From NCBI GenBank assembly GCA_903632075.3, contig CAHIKZ030000247.1, forward strand, positions 1,614,501 through 1,678,500: DNA of 64,000 nucleotides. Direction: 5' to 3'. The notes under the pieces were generated by a model. It saw nothing but the letters and a program-made list of their open reading frames with translations, searched no databases and had not been told where the DNA came from. A program made the translations under genes and the position numbers. Shown here one piece after another: positions 11,018-21,669 of this stretch. Source of the stretch: Acanthosepion pharaonis. Taxonomy: Eukaryota; Mollusca; Cephalopoda; Sepiida; Sepiidae. Position 1 is the first letter of the stretch, and each line of letters opens with the position of its first letter.

Positions 11018-11320
11018 GATGAATGTAATGGATTCAACTGGAATTCAAACTCAGCTCTCCAACTCCTCAATCGGGGGGGCCAAGTTTGAATTCCATTCGA
11101 ATCCATTACATTCACTTATGTGCTAATACCCTTGGGAAAGGTATGAATCCTCTTCTTCTATTCCCCCCCAAAGCTATGGGTAAATAGCAGGACAGACCAG
11201 GTTCTATATCCTTGGATGGCAACTGGTCTACTGCAGAAAGAAATGGCAACCTACTGCAGGGAAAAAAATCTGCCTCGTCAGTCATGTATCGAAAGATACA
11301 TGATTGCCTAAGCATGTATC
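11018..11320 (+). repeat. SINE family A copy with an inverted partial head
   Basis: From about 11079 rightward a SINE A copy reads on + (box-B-like AGTTTGAATTCC, 'cccTTGGGAAAGG', 'ggtaaatagcagg', 'ttggatggcaactgg', a tail ending near 'aagcatgtatc'). At 11021-11058 the head of another copy lies in the opposite direction, making a head-to-head palindrome. The minus frame 11112-11315 is a shadow of the SINE. Confidence 0.7.
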
Positions 11321-11329
11321 ACGTATGGT

Positions 11330-11402
11330 GCATAACTGGTAAATGACTGGTATAATTTTGTAATCACAGTATACTTACAAAATATTAAAAACTGAAATAT
11401 AA

Positions 11403-11433
<31 letters not shown>

Positions 11434-13590
11434 TTTGATAAAATAGATTATTAATAACATTTTTCTCTTCTGCCTTCATTTTCTCTCTCTCTCTCTCGTT
11501 AATTGCCAAAGTTGTTATATTAGTTACTATATTTGCCTCAAGTGTTGATTGTTAGAAAAGCCATTTGTATTGTTCAAGTTGCTGGAGGTGGATGGGAAAG
11601 AGGCAGTTAGTGACTCTTTGTTTCCATGGCAACTACATCAATTCTCCCAGTGCTCCCCCTCACATCACACCCACCTAGACCTCACCATATCTTCTACTAC
11701 TGACATTTGGCTGCTGAAACTGATTCATACCATTTAAGAGAGAAAAAAAAAGGAGGGGGTAAGGAGATATAAACGCAAGGGGGGAAACAGAGGGTAAGTT
11801 GCAAGGAATATGTCATGAAGAGAGTAATACAAAGACAAAATAGGCTAAAGAATAGAGGGAGCAATGAGAGAGAGGGCGGGAAATTCTGAAGAAAGAATAT
11901 AAATATAAATATTAAAGTTTTCAAAGAAATTCTTTTCAAAATCTTTTTCTTAAACAGACTGAACATTTCATCTGAAAATAAACTATCACTGTAATCTTTT
12001 TTTTTTTTTTTTTTTTTTTTTCCTAAGGGGATGTAGTGGATGGAAGCAAATGTCCATAGGCAAAAAAAAAAAAGTACCATGATGATTCTTGGATTTTATA
12101 AATTTGGGGAAAAATCTTGTCTGTTATTGGTGTACTTTTGTGTGTACATTTTTGAGTTGAAATATAGTAGCCTTGTCTCAAATTTAAATGTCATGTCAAG
12201 GATCAAGAGGTCTTCTTCTGGGTGTTTGCTTAAATCTGGAGCCACCTGTAAAATTCTGGAAAGATTAATGTTTGTACATTTTAGAAAAAAGGAAAAAAAT
12301 CCCACCCAAGTTGTTCTCTTGCGTAATGCTATTCTCTAAAAAAATTTCCTGAGCACTATCTCACAGCTAAGAATTGGTCAGTTTAATCAAACTGTTGCAC
12401 AGTCTTTATTGCTACTTAGCAGACAATATATAGATATGTCTGCAAGGGTCGCACCAAATTGTCTGTCAGTCTTAAGAAAGTTGAATTTAACCAGACATTT
12501 TCATAGGCTGATACTTTTAGAATTTCTTTGAACATCAGATTCCAAATTTTCAGCAGATTTTTTTCCCAATTCCTATGTGCTTACAGGTTAAGCTTAGCAG
12601 TTAGAATGGTGGTCTTGGTAAATGATATTTTCAAAATAAGTTTGGCTTAACTGTTAGCAAAATGAATAAAGTTAGTTTTCTCTTCTTGCAATCTTATATG
12701 CCTAAAGCAAAATGATGTGGCATTTTTTAACTAAAGTATTTACCCAAGATGTAAAAAAAAAAAAAAAAAAATGACAGAATTTTAAACAAATTATTTTGCA
12801 ATAGTTATTCAGTTTTTTACACCTCCCAAATTCATATCTTGCAACAGCCAACTATTACATAAAAATTCTGCCAAATGGCATCATCACTCTAAGGGAAGTA
12901 ATTCTTGTACAGCAAAAAAAGTTAGAGTAATTTGGCACATTATGTAGTAAGATTTGAAAGAGACAGAAATTCTATCTTTTGATGATTAATCTATAGAAAA
13001 CTGAACTGTATCTAAGGGATCAAAAGATTTAACTGGAAAAAATTGATTACATATTATTAAATCTTTTATGCTCAAATGTTTAAGCTATGAAGACTTGTAT
13101 TTATGAAGTATATCATCATTGTTTGTTTTTATTTGTTTTGCTTCATTTCTAAGGATTAGGCTTTTACTTTAGATTAGTGAAGCAAAAACTTATTTGTTAT
13201 AAAAGCAAAGATTTTAGCTTATTTTCACTGATACAAAATTTGGTTGAAATCAGTTTATTTCAGCAAACAAATGTGTCCAGAGGTTATGAAAGTGGCAGAA
13301 GCTTAAACAAGACACTATTATTGTTATTATCTTGGACTATTTGCCAGGTGCTAATCCCAGATAATATGTGCCTTCTTCAATCGTATCCAAACTTGTTAAG
13401 GATTATTGTTTCTAATCTGATAATAGTAGATGCTGATCAAATTGCTAAGAATTATTCTAGAGCTGATAAGTTCATTTATTTGAAGTTCCTACCTCAATTT
13501 TTAAATATGCACAGACTGGCATCTGATCTGACAGTTTTCTTTGTGACAGAAGATTGAAGTAAAAAAGAACCAAAATTTACAGAAATTGTA
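11330..13590. other. non-coding stretch
   Basis: T homopolymers at about 11403-11429 and 11998-12021, and an A homopolymer at 12753-12770. The segment 11540-11720 is higher in GC and may be a decayed family E piece, but the match is weak. Frames at 11697-12080, 12040-12339 and 13177-13557 have no recognisable domain. Confidence 0.45.
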
Positions 13591-13594
13591 GATG

Positions 13595-13649
13595 ATCTCT
13601 CTCTCTATATCTCTCTCTATCTCTCTCTCTCTATCTCTCTCTCTCTCTC
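13595..13649. repeat. (TCTCTA/TC)n microsatellite
   Basis: TC-rich array interrupted regularly by TA. Confidence 0.9.
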
Positions 13650-13914
13650 AGTGATGGTGTTAAATCATTCTCGGTAGCAGTTCCCTCTTCTTTTACAGCC
13701 TAAATTTTTAGTCTATGAAATTAGGAACCCATCCTTTTTTTTTTCTTGTGTGTGTGTGGGGGGGTTAGTTGTTTTGTTTTTGGGGTTTTTTGTGGGGGTT
13801 GTTTTGTTTTGTTTTTTTTTTAATTCTATACCTACAAAAAAGTAAATGAACAAATTCTGCAGACTTGTACAATTTTAGTAAATGGTTTGTACAAACCCTT
13901 TGAGTGTCATCACT

Positions 13915-14040
13915 GACATATATATAATAAAAGTAAAAAGCTTGTCACTTAACTGATTGTTACCTTCAGCATCCAAACTCTAGGAATCACTCCTTCCACT
14001 CATCAAGGGATATCAATAATTGACTGCTTATACTTCTTGA
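13915..14040 (+). repeat. family I repeat, copy 1
   Basis: Shares 'GTCACTTAACTGATTG', 'CATCCA', 'GGAATCACTC' and 'TATCAaTAATTGACTGCTTA' with 33608-33750, and the distal half with 60435-60510. About 130 bp; class unknown. Confidence 0.65.
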
Positions 14041-14149
14041 TTTTCTTTTTTGATATGCACTTTCCATTAATGCAAGTTTTTTTTTTTTCCATAGTGAAAT
14101 AAAATTTTGTTATATTGAACATAAAACAATTATTTTATGATGAATAGAA

Positions 14150-14410
14150 ACAGTTCAAGTTCTGGGCTAATCTGTTGTATTCATATTTGCACTCATGCCT
14201 TTAGAGAAACTTGAATCTATCTTTTCTCTAAATATGGGTTTAAATACAAGGGTAGACTAGACTGTAAAAGGAAATCTTGAATTCTAAATTCTGGAAATGG
14301 AAACTGGAAACCACACTCTTAAGAAGTCATGGTAATTCACTTATTAAAAAAAAAAATCTAGAAAGTCATGATGTCAATACATCCCTAAAGGGCATGACAT
14401 TAAGATATAT
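14150..14410 (+). repeat. SINE family A copy, LINE-like tail
   Basis: Degraded body, then the tail block 'GAAACTGGAAACCACACT...' and 'AAAGGGCATGACATTA'. This tail recurs at 58820-58980 and resembles LINE 3' ends at 47625-47665 and 36668-36715. Confidence 0.55.
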
Positions 14411-14714
14411 ACACAGTCTTTGTATATATTTTGTCTAACTTTAAACATTGATGTAGCAAGGAAGATAACTGTTTATTTCTCTTGCAACAGCAATGTTAGA
14501 TTGTTATAACAGCAACAAATTTTAAGCAAAGCATGGAGCATTCATGTGAAATCTAGAAAAACCCAAACAACAAAAGTAATCAGAAAAAAATATATTTAAA
14601 AGCCTTACATGCCTAATAGCAAGGGCTTTATGCTGGCCTAATCAACCATAGTAGGCATCATCAAGTCAATGCAAATGATCTTTTCCTTAGCTGTATTGTA
14701 TGTGCTTTGACAGT

Positions 14715-14900
14715 TTTGAATTCAGTTTTCCTTCTCCTAGGCCAGTTGCCATCCAAGGCTATAAAACCCAATCTGTTCTGCTATTTACCCATAGCTAGGG
14801 GGAGAAGAGATGGATTCATACTTTTCCCAAGGGAATTATTACATAAGTGATGAACTCAACTGGAATTCAAACACAGCTCTCTGACTCCTGAAATCGAGTC
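14715..14900 (-). repeat. SINE family A copy
   Basis: Read on minus: box-B-like TTTGAATTCCAGTTGAG, 'CCTTGGGAAAAG', 'gaatccatctcttc', 'gggtaaatagcagaac', 'ccttggatggcaactgg'. The head is truncated. Confidence 0.75.
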
Positions 14901-15021
14901 ACTTAATTAAGCAAGGACTTAAAATATGTCATTAGTGATGGCACGAGTAAACTAGTTTCTATATAGGCAGTACATAAATTTGAAGATATTCTTAATGGTA
15001 TTTTTCTTTTTTCATAATCAG

Positions 15022-15073
15022 GAAATCTTATCTGTTGTTTCAAATGAATACATAAATGTCAATCTGCCAGAAA
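15022..15073 (+). CDS. candidate 52-nt internal exon
   Basis: A strong acceptor (a T-rich tract then CATAATCAG, ending 15021) and a consensus donor GTAAGT at 15074. Only one frame stays open, phase 0 in and phase 1 out, giving 17 codons ending Val-Asn-Leu-Pro-Glu. No repeat was seen in it. A segment this short is open by chance about a quarter of the time in such DNA, so the splice pair is the main evidence. Phase fits the candidates at 3612-3756 and 36749-36787. Confidence 0.27.
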
Positions 15074-15572
15074 GTAAGTCCTGAAGACTTGTGCTTGAAA
15101 CAATTGTTGAATTTTTATAGATTCTGCTGTGTTGCAATATTTAGATTTCCTGTTGCTAAAGGAAATATGAAATGCTTCTTTTGACCCATTGATAATAAAA
15201 TGAAAGTACAAATGACCTTCTGATGTGGCTGTTAATGATTTGCAATCTGTTTCCATTTATTGTATTTGCATTTATATGCATTTACCTGAATTTTAAGATG
15301 TGCAAAGAAACAAGATATGAAAGTCCTTAAGATGATCCCCCACCCATGTAGATATTTTTTCTGTTTGGACATCTATGCAAAGAGGTGTTCTTCTATGATC
15401 TCTCAGATTCTGTGTTCCATTTGTTGAGGCAGGGCTGAATTAATCTCGTACATAACAAGGTTATGATAGTATCTATTATGATTTGAGTCAAGGTGGGATG
15501 CTCTTCCTGGCTCCCAACTCTGACACTCACAATAGTCCAAGTACTCAGTGCTTTTATTGGGATACCATTCTA

Positions 15573-15573
<1 letters not shown>

Positions 15574-15618
<45 letters not shown>
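15574..15618. repeat. (TA)n microsatellite
   Basis: About 22 TA units abutting the left arm of the following hairpin. Confidence 0.95.
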
Positions 15619-15621
<3 letters not shown>

Positions 15622-15808
15622 AAGAGCCGGAGACTTTAATTATCCATTCTGTTTATAATTTTTTATTTCATGAGCACAGAGATGTTCATCTCATTAAAAC
15701 AACAACCTGCTCTACATATGGTTTTCATTCTGATGAGATGAACATCTTGGTGTTCATGAAAGAAAAATTATAAACAAAATGGCTAATTAAAGTCTCTGTT
15801 TTATTATC
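15619..15808. repeat. fold-back element with about 80-bp arms
   Basis: The left arm 15619-15700 (GATAAGAGCC, GAGACTTTAATTA, TTTATAATTTTT, GATGTTCATCTCAT) is repeated in inverse at 15721-15808 with roughly nine of ten bases matching. The loop is about 20 bases. It sits beside a (TA)n array, as expected for a TA-targeting palindromic MITE. No ORF. Confidence 0.8.
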
Positions 15809-15894
15809 ATTATAATGCTCTGTAGTCTACAACGAGCTTTCCCTGGATTTATATCCTACTTGTAATCATTCCTTCCAGTCACAAACTGGTAAAA

Positions 15895-15895
15895 T

Positions 15896-15978
<83 letters not shown>
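15895..15978. repeat. symmetric (CA)n(TA)n(CA)n microsatellite
   Basis: CA units, about 20 TA units, then about 13 CA units. Confidence 0.95.
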
Positions 15979-15979
<1 letters not shown>

Positions 15980-15980
<1 letters not shown>

Positions 15981-17950
15981 ACCTATAGGCTCATCAACCC
16001 TTTGACAGGTCTTGTTTTTCATCCTGCAAAATGACCTTCTCACCCTCAATAATAAACCTTTAAAACTCTATGCTAAAGGGCTTGTAATAACCATGATTTA
16101 ATGTTCTTTTTTTTTAATTGTTAATGTAGATTGTATTGAAATAAAAGTTCATTTTTCTGATGAGGTGGATTGATTGGGGAAATATATCAAAATAGAAGTT
16201 TTCTAAATTGTTTTGTATACATGTTGCCCCCCCCCAAAAAAAATTGACATCATTTGAAATATGAGTATCTGAATAACTATATATCTCTGGTAAACAAAAC
16301 TAAATAGGCTTCATGTTGAATAATAAGATTTATCAAGATTCGAACAAGGTATTCAATTTTATAAGATTCACAAATGTTAAATGTGAGTACCACCTATGTT
16401 CTTTCACATAACCCCTTAGAAAAAAAATCACAAGTTGTCAACTCTGGTTAACATGGTGGCCATTTCAACAGCACATTGTCATTATCACTGGCATGACCAT
16501 TCCATCTTCCTGCTAGATTTTGATTGAAATAAGTCCGCACTGTCAACTAAGTTTTTACACATTTTGTTAAAATTTGCAATCATTTGAGCAAGAATTGGCT
16601 ATGTTATTAGACTACAAAATGATGTCCTTTTTTTTATGGGGGATCCTATATATATATATATATATATCCAAAGTATTATCTACTTTGGAAAATAACTTTT
16701 TCTTAAAAAAAATGTTTGGTGTTAGGCATTTGGAAAACTCAACTCATCATCTATGTGTATGACAAACAGTGTGGACATAGGAATCGGCACTGCATGGTGA
16801 TTGTCAGTTTCATGCTCCCAACAGTTGACACACCAAGATAAATATGCCTCAAAATCATTGAAGTTGTGTTCTTTTAAGGGGTTAATGGAAATAGGGAGGG
16901 GGGGCTAAATAAAATAAACTGTATCTTTTGAAGAAAAGCAAACTTTTATAGAACATCAAAGAATCAAGTCAAGTTTGTGCCTGATAATTCTCAAGAACAG
17001 GGAATATGAATTTTATCCAACATGTCACAGGATTAGTCTGGGATACTGGATTGCAATAAAGAATACTTTACTTCTCATCTGCAAAGTTCGATTCATCTCT
17101 CCATTCTGTTGTTTCCACGCTGTCAGTATGTACAAACATTCTATTCTTGATATTGCACACCCTTCCCTCATAAATATAACAAATTTTAAACAATATATTC
17201 AGATCTGCAAATATTAGGTTACTAACATCTGTCCATTCTCTATATTTTTTATTAAATATCTGCTTGTATTAGGACAACACTTTACATGTACCACTTAACT
17301 GCTACATTTTTTTCTATTCCTATAGAGCTTGGCTAACCACTTTGCTATACAAAGCAGATTTTTTTTTCCTTTTAAGCATAGTTTTCTCTTCATAATCTCA
17401 TTTCCTTTTCTTTTCTTTTTTTTTTTTTTTTTTTTTTAATATTTGTTTTATCTTCATTTTTAACCAACCTTCATCTTTTCACAATACAACTTTTTCTTCT
17501 TATAACTCATGGCTGAACAAAAGTGTCAAATTATGGTAGGCCATATGGATCAATTATAGGATGTAGGTTCAGTATAGGAGAAAAGGAAATTGAATATAGA
17601 ATAGACTGTCCCAGAGGTAGTTTCATCCAGCACTGAAAATTTCTACCAAAACCAAAACATCAACCTGAAAACTAGTCATGTTCTTAAATAACCTTGTCAG
17701 ATCAAGACTTTTATATAGATTACTTACATTATTTACAATTGAACTAATCTCACCTTTGACAATAGTCCAGTCGTAGTTACTGTTCTCTCATAATGTCTAG
17801 CGATATAATTTGTTTTATCTAAGAGATAAATATGTGCTCACTGGCATATTTTTTTTCTAATAAGATTTCTCAAATATTCAAGCCAATAGATGAAAATAAA
17901 TAAATTTACTGTTTATTAAACAAAACATCTACTCTAATACAAGTATCTAC
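15980..17950. other. non-coding stretch
   Basis: Mostly unique AT-rich DNA with a (TA)n at about 16648-16668 and a T homopolymer near 17411-17438. A scrap near 16770-16815 ('ATAGGAATCggCACTG...TTGTCAGTTTC') also occurs after the family B copy at 18850-18890. No gene was recognised. Confidence 0.45.
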
Positions 17951-17951
17951 T

Positions 17952-17995
<44 letters not shown>
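17952..17995. repeat. (TG)n(TA)n microsatellite
   Basis: Seven TG units followed by about 14 TA units. Confidence 0.95.
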
Positions 17996-17997
<2 letters not shown>

Positions 17998-18297
17998 TGT
18001 AGCTGTTTCTATCTCTGTCTTGTTCAGCACATACTTTTGGCTTGGTCTTTCCTTAGTGACCTTATCACCCTATAGTTATGCCACACCCTGTTAAAGTGAG
18101 CTTAGATGACTAATTCAATAATATTCTCTCTCTAAGCCAGAACACTTGTACAATTTCTGACCAATTTACTTATTACATTCATCAAGAAGCAAAACATCTG
18201 CCTTTATTGTGGTCAGTCAACATAACCTCTTCAGACTGGAGTTAAAAAAAAATGATTTTACTAAATTACTAACTACATCCAGCAACAAGAACTCTGA

Positions 18298-18460
18298 TTG
18301 GGAGGTTTTGAGGAGTGTGGAACCAACTCTTAATTGCTGTTGTCCCTAGGCCCACTGTGACCTGGGGTGGTAGCACCTGTTAGGCTCCCAGCTATGAGCA
18401 AATAGTTAACCCCAAACTAGAGTCAAAAGGTATAAAAATAAATCTTTATAATAAACTTTT
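18298..18460 (-). repeat. family B retroposon, core fragment
   Basis: Minus-strand match to the B core: 'ttggggTTAACTATTTGC', 'GGGAGCCTAACAGGTGCTA', 'gttggttccacactcctcaaaacc'. About 160 bp and truncated at both ends. Confidence 0.75.
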
Positions 18461-18539
18461 TTTTCTTATATTGTACAGCTGTACATTTTTTTTTTTTTTT
18501 TTTTTTTATGGGGAAAGGTAAGAGTATGTTATATTTAGA

Positions 18540-18890
18540 TATATATTTTATAGATCATAAAATGTATTATTAGTAATTTTGCTATTTAAAAATGTATTCT
18601 TTTTTAGTGTTGCATTGATTGTCATTTTCCTATAACAAATATATTGTTGCTCATTTTATTACAAAAATGAGCTGTTGCTTTTTGTTTAGGGGGTCACTAT
18701 TTGCCTATAGCTGGGACCCTAACAGGTGCAACTACATCGTATCAGGATGGACCTGGGAACAACAACGGTTAAGAGGTGGGTTCACACTCCTCAAAACCTC
18801 CTGATCAGAGGCCTTGTTGCTGGATGTAGTTTTATTATACCCAGGACAACATAGATATAGGAATCAACACTGTAATTTGACTGTCAGTTT
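18540..18890 (+). repeat. family B retroposon copy
   Basis: Contains 'TATTAGTAATTTTGCTAT' and 'ATATTGTTGCTCATTTTA' units, then the core (GGGACCCTAACAGGTGC, GGACCTGGGAACAACA) and tail 'ATACCCAGGACAACATAG'. The frames at 18619-18804 and 18814-19047 are by-products. Confidence 0.8.

Positions 18891-18961
<71 letters not shown>
18891..18961. repeat. (CA)n(TA)n microsatellite
   Basis: Seven CA units then about 28 TA units, separating a family B copy from an LTR fragment. Confidence 0.95.
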
Positions 18962-18964
<3 letters not shown>

Positions 18965-19051
18965 TCCTATTAGCACAGAATGTAACAGTGATAATGCCAA
19001 CGAGACAAGGGGTGACCGGAAGTGAAAGAGGAAAAAAAAGACTTTAGATGG

Positions 19052-19055
<4 letters not shown>
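18962..19055 (+). mobile_element. LTR end plus start of internal region
   Basis: The last 20-odd bases of the LTR (CCTATTAGCAC...TGTAACA, ending about 18983) are followed by about 70 bp (GTGATAATGCCAAC...ACTTTAGATGGAACAATA) that also follow the LTR at 21037-21560. This is therefore retrotransposon DNA just inside an LTR. The adjoining Lys-rich reading (MPTRQG...) is shared but too short to name. Confidence 0.6.

Positions 19056-19097
<42 letters not shown>
19056..19097. repeat. (TA)n microsatellite
   Basis: About 20 TA units. Confidence 0.95.
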
Positions 19098-19100
<3 letters not shown>

Positions 19101-19489
19101 TGCATAAGACTTCATTACATCATAATTGTTTTGTGTTTGTTTTTTGTTTTTTTACAGTCTCCTGGAAAATCTTTTTTCCTTAATAATTGTATTTTCCACA
19201 AAAATTTAGTTGAAGCCATATTACTTTCTACATTTTTAATTCATCTTTTAATTTCATTATACAGTCTTGTAAGTTAAAAACTATGAAATTGAAATTATTT
19301 GATGTTCAAAAATTCTATAGGTACAGAAATTATATTCTTCAGTAAGATGTTACCATAAACATGATACAGTTCAAAAGGTAATGAAGCATTTCTGTTATTT
19401 AGTAACATGTAATATGATAGAATCTCATGACTTAATTTTTGCCAAAACAAATATTAACAATACCTTTTCATAATAAAAAAAAAAAAAAT

Positions 19490-19620
19490 TTACCAGCAAT
19501 ACATTATTGAAAAAAAGAGGAAAATTACTAGCTATACCAAAGCTCCCAAGAAAATTAAATTTTGGCATTAAATAGCCCATAAGGAGTTGATATGCTGTTA
19601 ACCAGACCAAAAATATTTGA
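19490..19620 (-). repeat. family B 5' part
   Basis: Minus-strand match to the B leader: 'GATATCAACTCCTTATGGGC'-like, 'TTTAATGCCAAAATTTAAT', 'TTCTTGGGAGCTTTGGTA', 'ATTGCTGGTAA'. The core is missing. The 235-codon minus frame 19425-20132 runs through this and the next SINE and is not a gene. Confidence 0.7.
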
Positions 19621-19794
19621 AGGTGAAGTGCAATGGGCATATTGCCCACTCTAGTTTTGTGTGGCATGGCTGAGCTAAGTGATATGTTGGCAGTGAGGTG
19701 ACCTGTTGAGGTTTCTTCTTTGTGACTTACCAAATGAACTATAGGAGTATTTTGACAGAATGATTGTTCTGTATAATTAAAGTGCTGGTTTGGT

Positions 19795-20183
19795 GTCATC
19801 AAATATTTCGATGTGTGAGGGCCCAGCAGTTCAGTTCTTAGAACTGAACAGTCTGACAACTCACACATGATTTGATTTGTAGTGGCAAAACACTTACGCA
19901 GAACAAGCAACACTTTTTGGAAGAGCTGAATACACAGAACTGGCGGACATTTTGTTACAAGGTCCCTAAATATACTCCTCAGGTTTGAATTTGAAGTTGC
20001 CCTTCTCCTAGACAGGTTACCACCAAAGGCCAATAGGACCCTGTCTATCCTGCTATTTATCCATAGCTGAGAGAAAAGATATGGATTCATACCTTTCATA
20101 AGGATATTAGTATGAATTTGGCTGGAATTCAAACGCAGTTTTAGGGTTTCTCAATTTGAGATTCTATCCATTACTCTACTGTG

Positions 20184-20185
<2 letters not shown>
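19795..20185 (-). repeat. SINE family A, near full length
   Basis: Minus-strand head with box A (TAGAGTAATGG) and box B (CGTTTGAATTCC), body with 'gctatggataaatagcagga' and 'tagacaggttacc' complements, then the second type of 3' tail ('TCTTCCAAAAAGTG...' region) shared with 48235-48598 and 48645-49010. About 390 bp. Confidence 0.75.

Positions 20186-20238
<53 letters not shown>
20186..20238. repeat. (TA)n microsatellite
   Basis: About 26 TA units at the 5' side of the SINE head. Confidence 0.95.
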
Positions 20239-20240
<2 letters not shown>

Positions 20241-20429
20241 TTGGATAGATGTGAGTTTGTGACCCTGGGTTTCACACTTTAGCGATTGTCAGACAAACTG
20301 ATTAATGTTTTAAAAAATTTGGGTTTATGTAGATTATGTTAGCTCTATCTCTGATATTGAGCTTTTAATAAGTATCATATAATATATAAATAATTATAAA
20401 TAATATATATTTATTTATATTTATATACA

Positions 20430-20432
<3 letters not shown>

Positions 20433-20488
<56 letters not shown>
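20433..20488. repeat. (TA)n(CA)n microsatellite
   Basis: About 22 TA then 6 CA units; diffuse TTATAT-rich sequence precedes it from 20380. Confidence 0.95.
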
Positions 20489-20604
20489 GCAAGTAATGGA
20501 TGCTCCAAAAGTAATGTCACCTAATTATTTACAGAGAAACTACATAAAGCACCATTGGATAGATCGGGTTTCCTGCTATACATAACACTATTTCCCCACC
20601 CCCT

Positions 20605-20607
<3 letters not shown>

Positions 20608-20653
<46 letters not shown>
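20608..20653. repeat. (CA)n microsatellite
   Basis: About 23 CA units. Confidence 0.95.
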
Positions 20654-20656
<3 letters not shown>

Positions 20657-20789
20657 ACCACTATTGGCTACGTATTTTCACTGGGGACCTGTGAAGGGAC
20701 ACCTGGAACTTAGCCTGTCATTTACATCACTGTTGCTACTACTACAAGCCATCATCCTCCAATTAACTGTGCTCTCTGCTGTTATTTGG

Positions 20790-21036
20790 CTTCCATAAAC
20801 ATTTGAGAAGGTTCAACTTCTATGTCATACTGCCAACATCCATCCTTATTTGTTCTCATCTTACTTATATATATGTTTGTGTGCATTATTTTTATGATAA
20901 CATAAAATTGATTTTGTATTAGATAAAATTTTAAATGTGTCTGTTTATAATTGTTCCATCTAAAGTCTTTTTTTCTTTTTTTTTTTTTTTTTCCTCTTTC
21001 ACTTCCGGTCATCCCTTGTCTTGTTGGCATTATCAC
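20790..21036 (-). mobile_element. LTR-retrotransposon internal remnant
   Basis: Directly follows the 3' edge of the LTR at 21037-21560 on minus. Its first about 70 bp match 18984-19055. A Lys-rich frame starting MPTRQGMTGSERG follows, broken into an A-rich run. No protease, RT or integrase motif is present. Confidence 0.45.
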
Positions 21037-21560
21037 TGTTATATTCCGTGCTAATAGGAACATATACTTGAAAAACACAGTGGATAAAATAAGTAAAGGT
21101 TTATTGTAACAAACCAGTACAATAAGAATAAAGGTAACAATTATGCACAAGGTGGTCGCAAGTCAATCGAGTAGCGAGTGCTACTATTGAAAGGTCAGTA
21201 GTTCTTGTGTAAGTTGTACTGAACAGATCCCAACTAGTATATTTAGCTATCTCCCCACAAGGGTTGCATGTGGCACAAGGCCGGTTTAACATGGGTTCTC
21301 CAAGACCGTAGGCTCGGCCAAAAATATTCCCTTTTTGAACCCGCATAAACGGGTTCAGGGTCAGTCTACCTCCCCAAACGAGAGACTGCCCTTTGGCGGA
21401 GCCCAGTCCAGGTTCCTCTCTGCTCAGAGGCAGAGTTCAACCGTTTAGCTGGAACAGATCCCAGCTAGACCCTGTAGTTTGTTGACTTACAGATACTTAT
21501 AGGTAGCTACTACCTATAGTGTAGTCGCTCATGGGGGTGACAGGTTATTCCATTATATCA
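21037..21560 (-). mobile_element. LTR, long variant (524 bp)
   Basis: Minus-strand sequence starts TGATATAATGGAATAACC and ends GGAATATAACA, the same edges as the solo LTR at 6397-6651. It is higher in GC than the surroundings and has a polyadenylation-like AATAAA near 21102. Flanks read ATCAC and ATCAT on + (4 of 5 match). Retroposon sequence continues inside the 3' edge, so a 5' LTR of a truncated copy is more likely than a solo LTR. The 81-codon minus frame 21101-21346 is internal to it. Confidence 0.75.
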
Positions 21561-21564
21561 ATCA

Positions 21565-21650
21565 TTTTGCTTGGATTGGTGCCTCTTACTCTGTAACCCT
21601 CTACCTGAAGTGACAATTGGGCCTCATACAGGGTGAACATTATTGTGTTA
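21565..21650 (+). mobile_element. family E retroposon 3' tip
   Basis: 'CTCTGTAACCCTCTACCTG' through 'GTGAACATTATT' and an A-rich tail; the same 3' tip as 34520-34590 and 62170-62215. Confidence 0.55.
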
Positions 21651-21669
21651 AAAAAAAAAAAAAAAATGT

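Noticed and set aside
13177..13557. 126-codon + frame after an acceptor-like TTTAG
   Set aside because: Leu/Ile-rich, no good donor before the stop, no recognised family; expected occasionally in AT-rich DNA.
13595..13649. CRISPR-like or regulatory array
   Set aside because: Simple TC/TA microsatellite without spacers; the other arrays in the window are microsatellites too.
19158..19268. 111-nt open segment between TTTTTACAG and GTAAGT
   Set aside because: Hydrophobic peptide of T-rich DNA; its phase does not fit the other candidate exons, so left out, though the splice sites are good.
19425..20132. Longest open frame in the window (235 codons, minus)
   Set aside because: It runs through a SINE A copy, a family B leader and a T/A-rich end; the peptide changes character at each repeat edge and has no domain.
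21037..21560. Solo LTR interpretation from 4-of-5 flank match
   Set aside because: Sequence beyond its 3' edge is shared with 18984-19055, so it is more likely an LTR joined to internal retrotransposon DNA.
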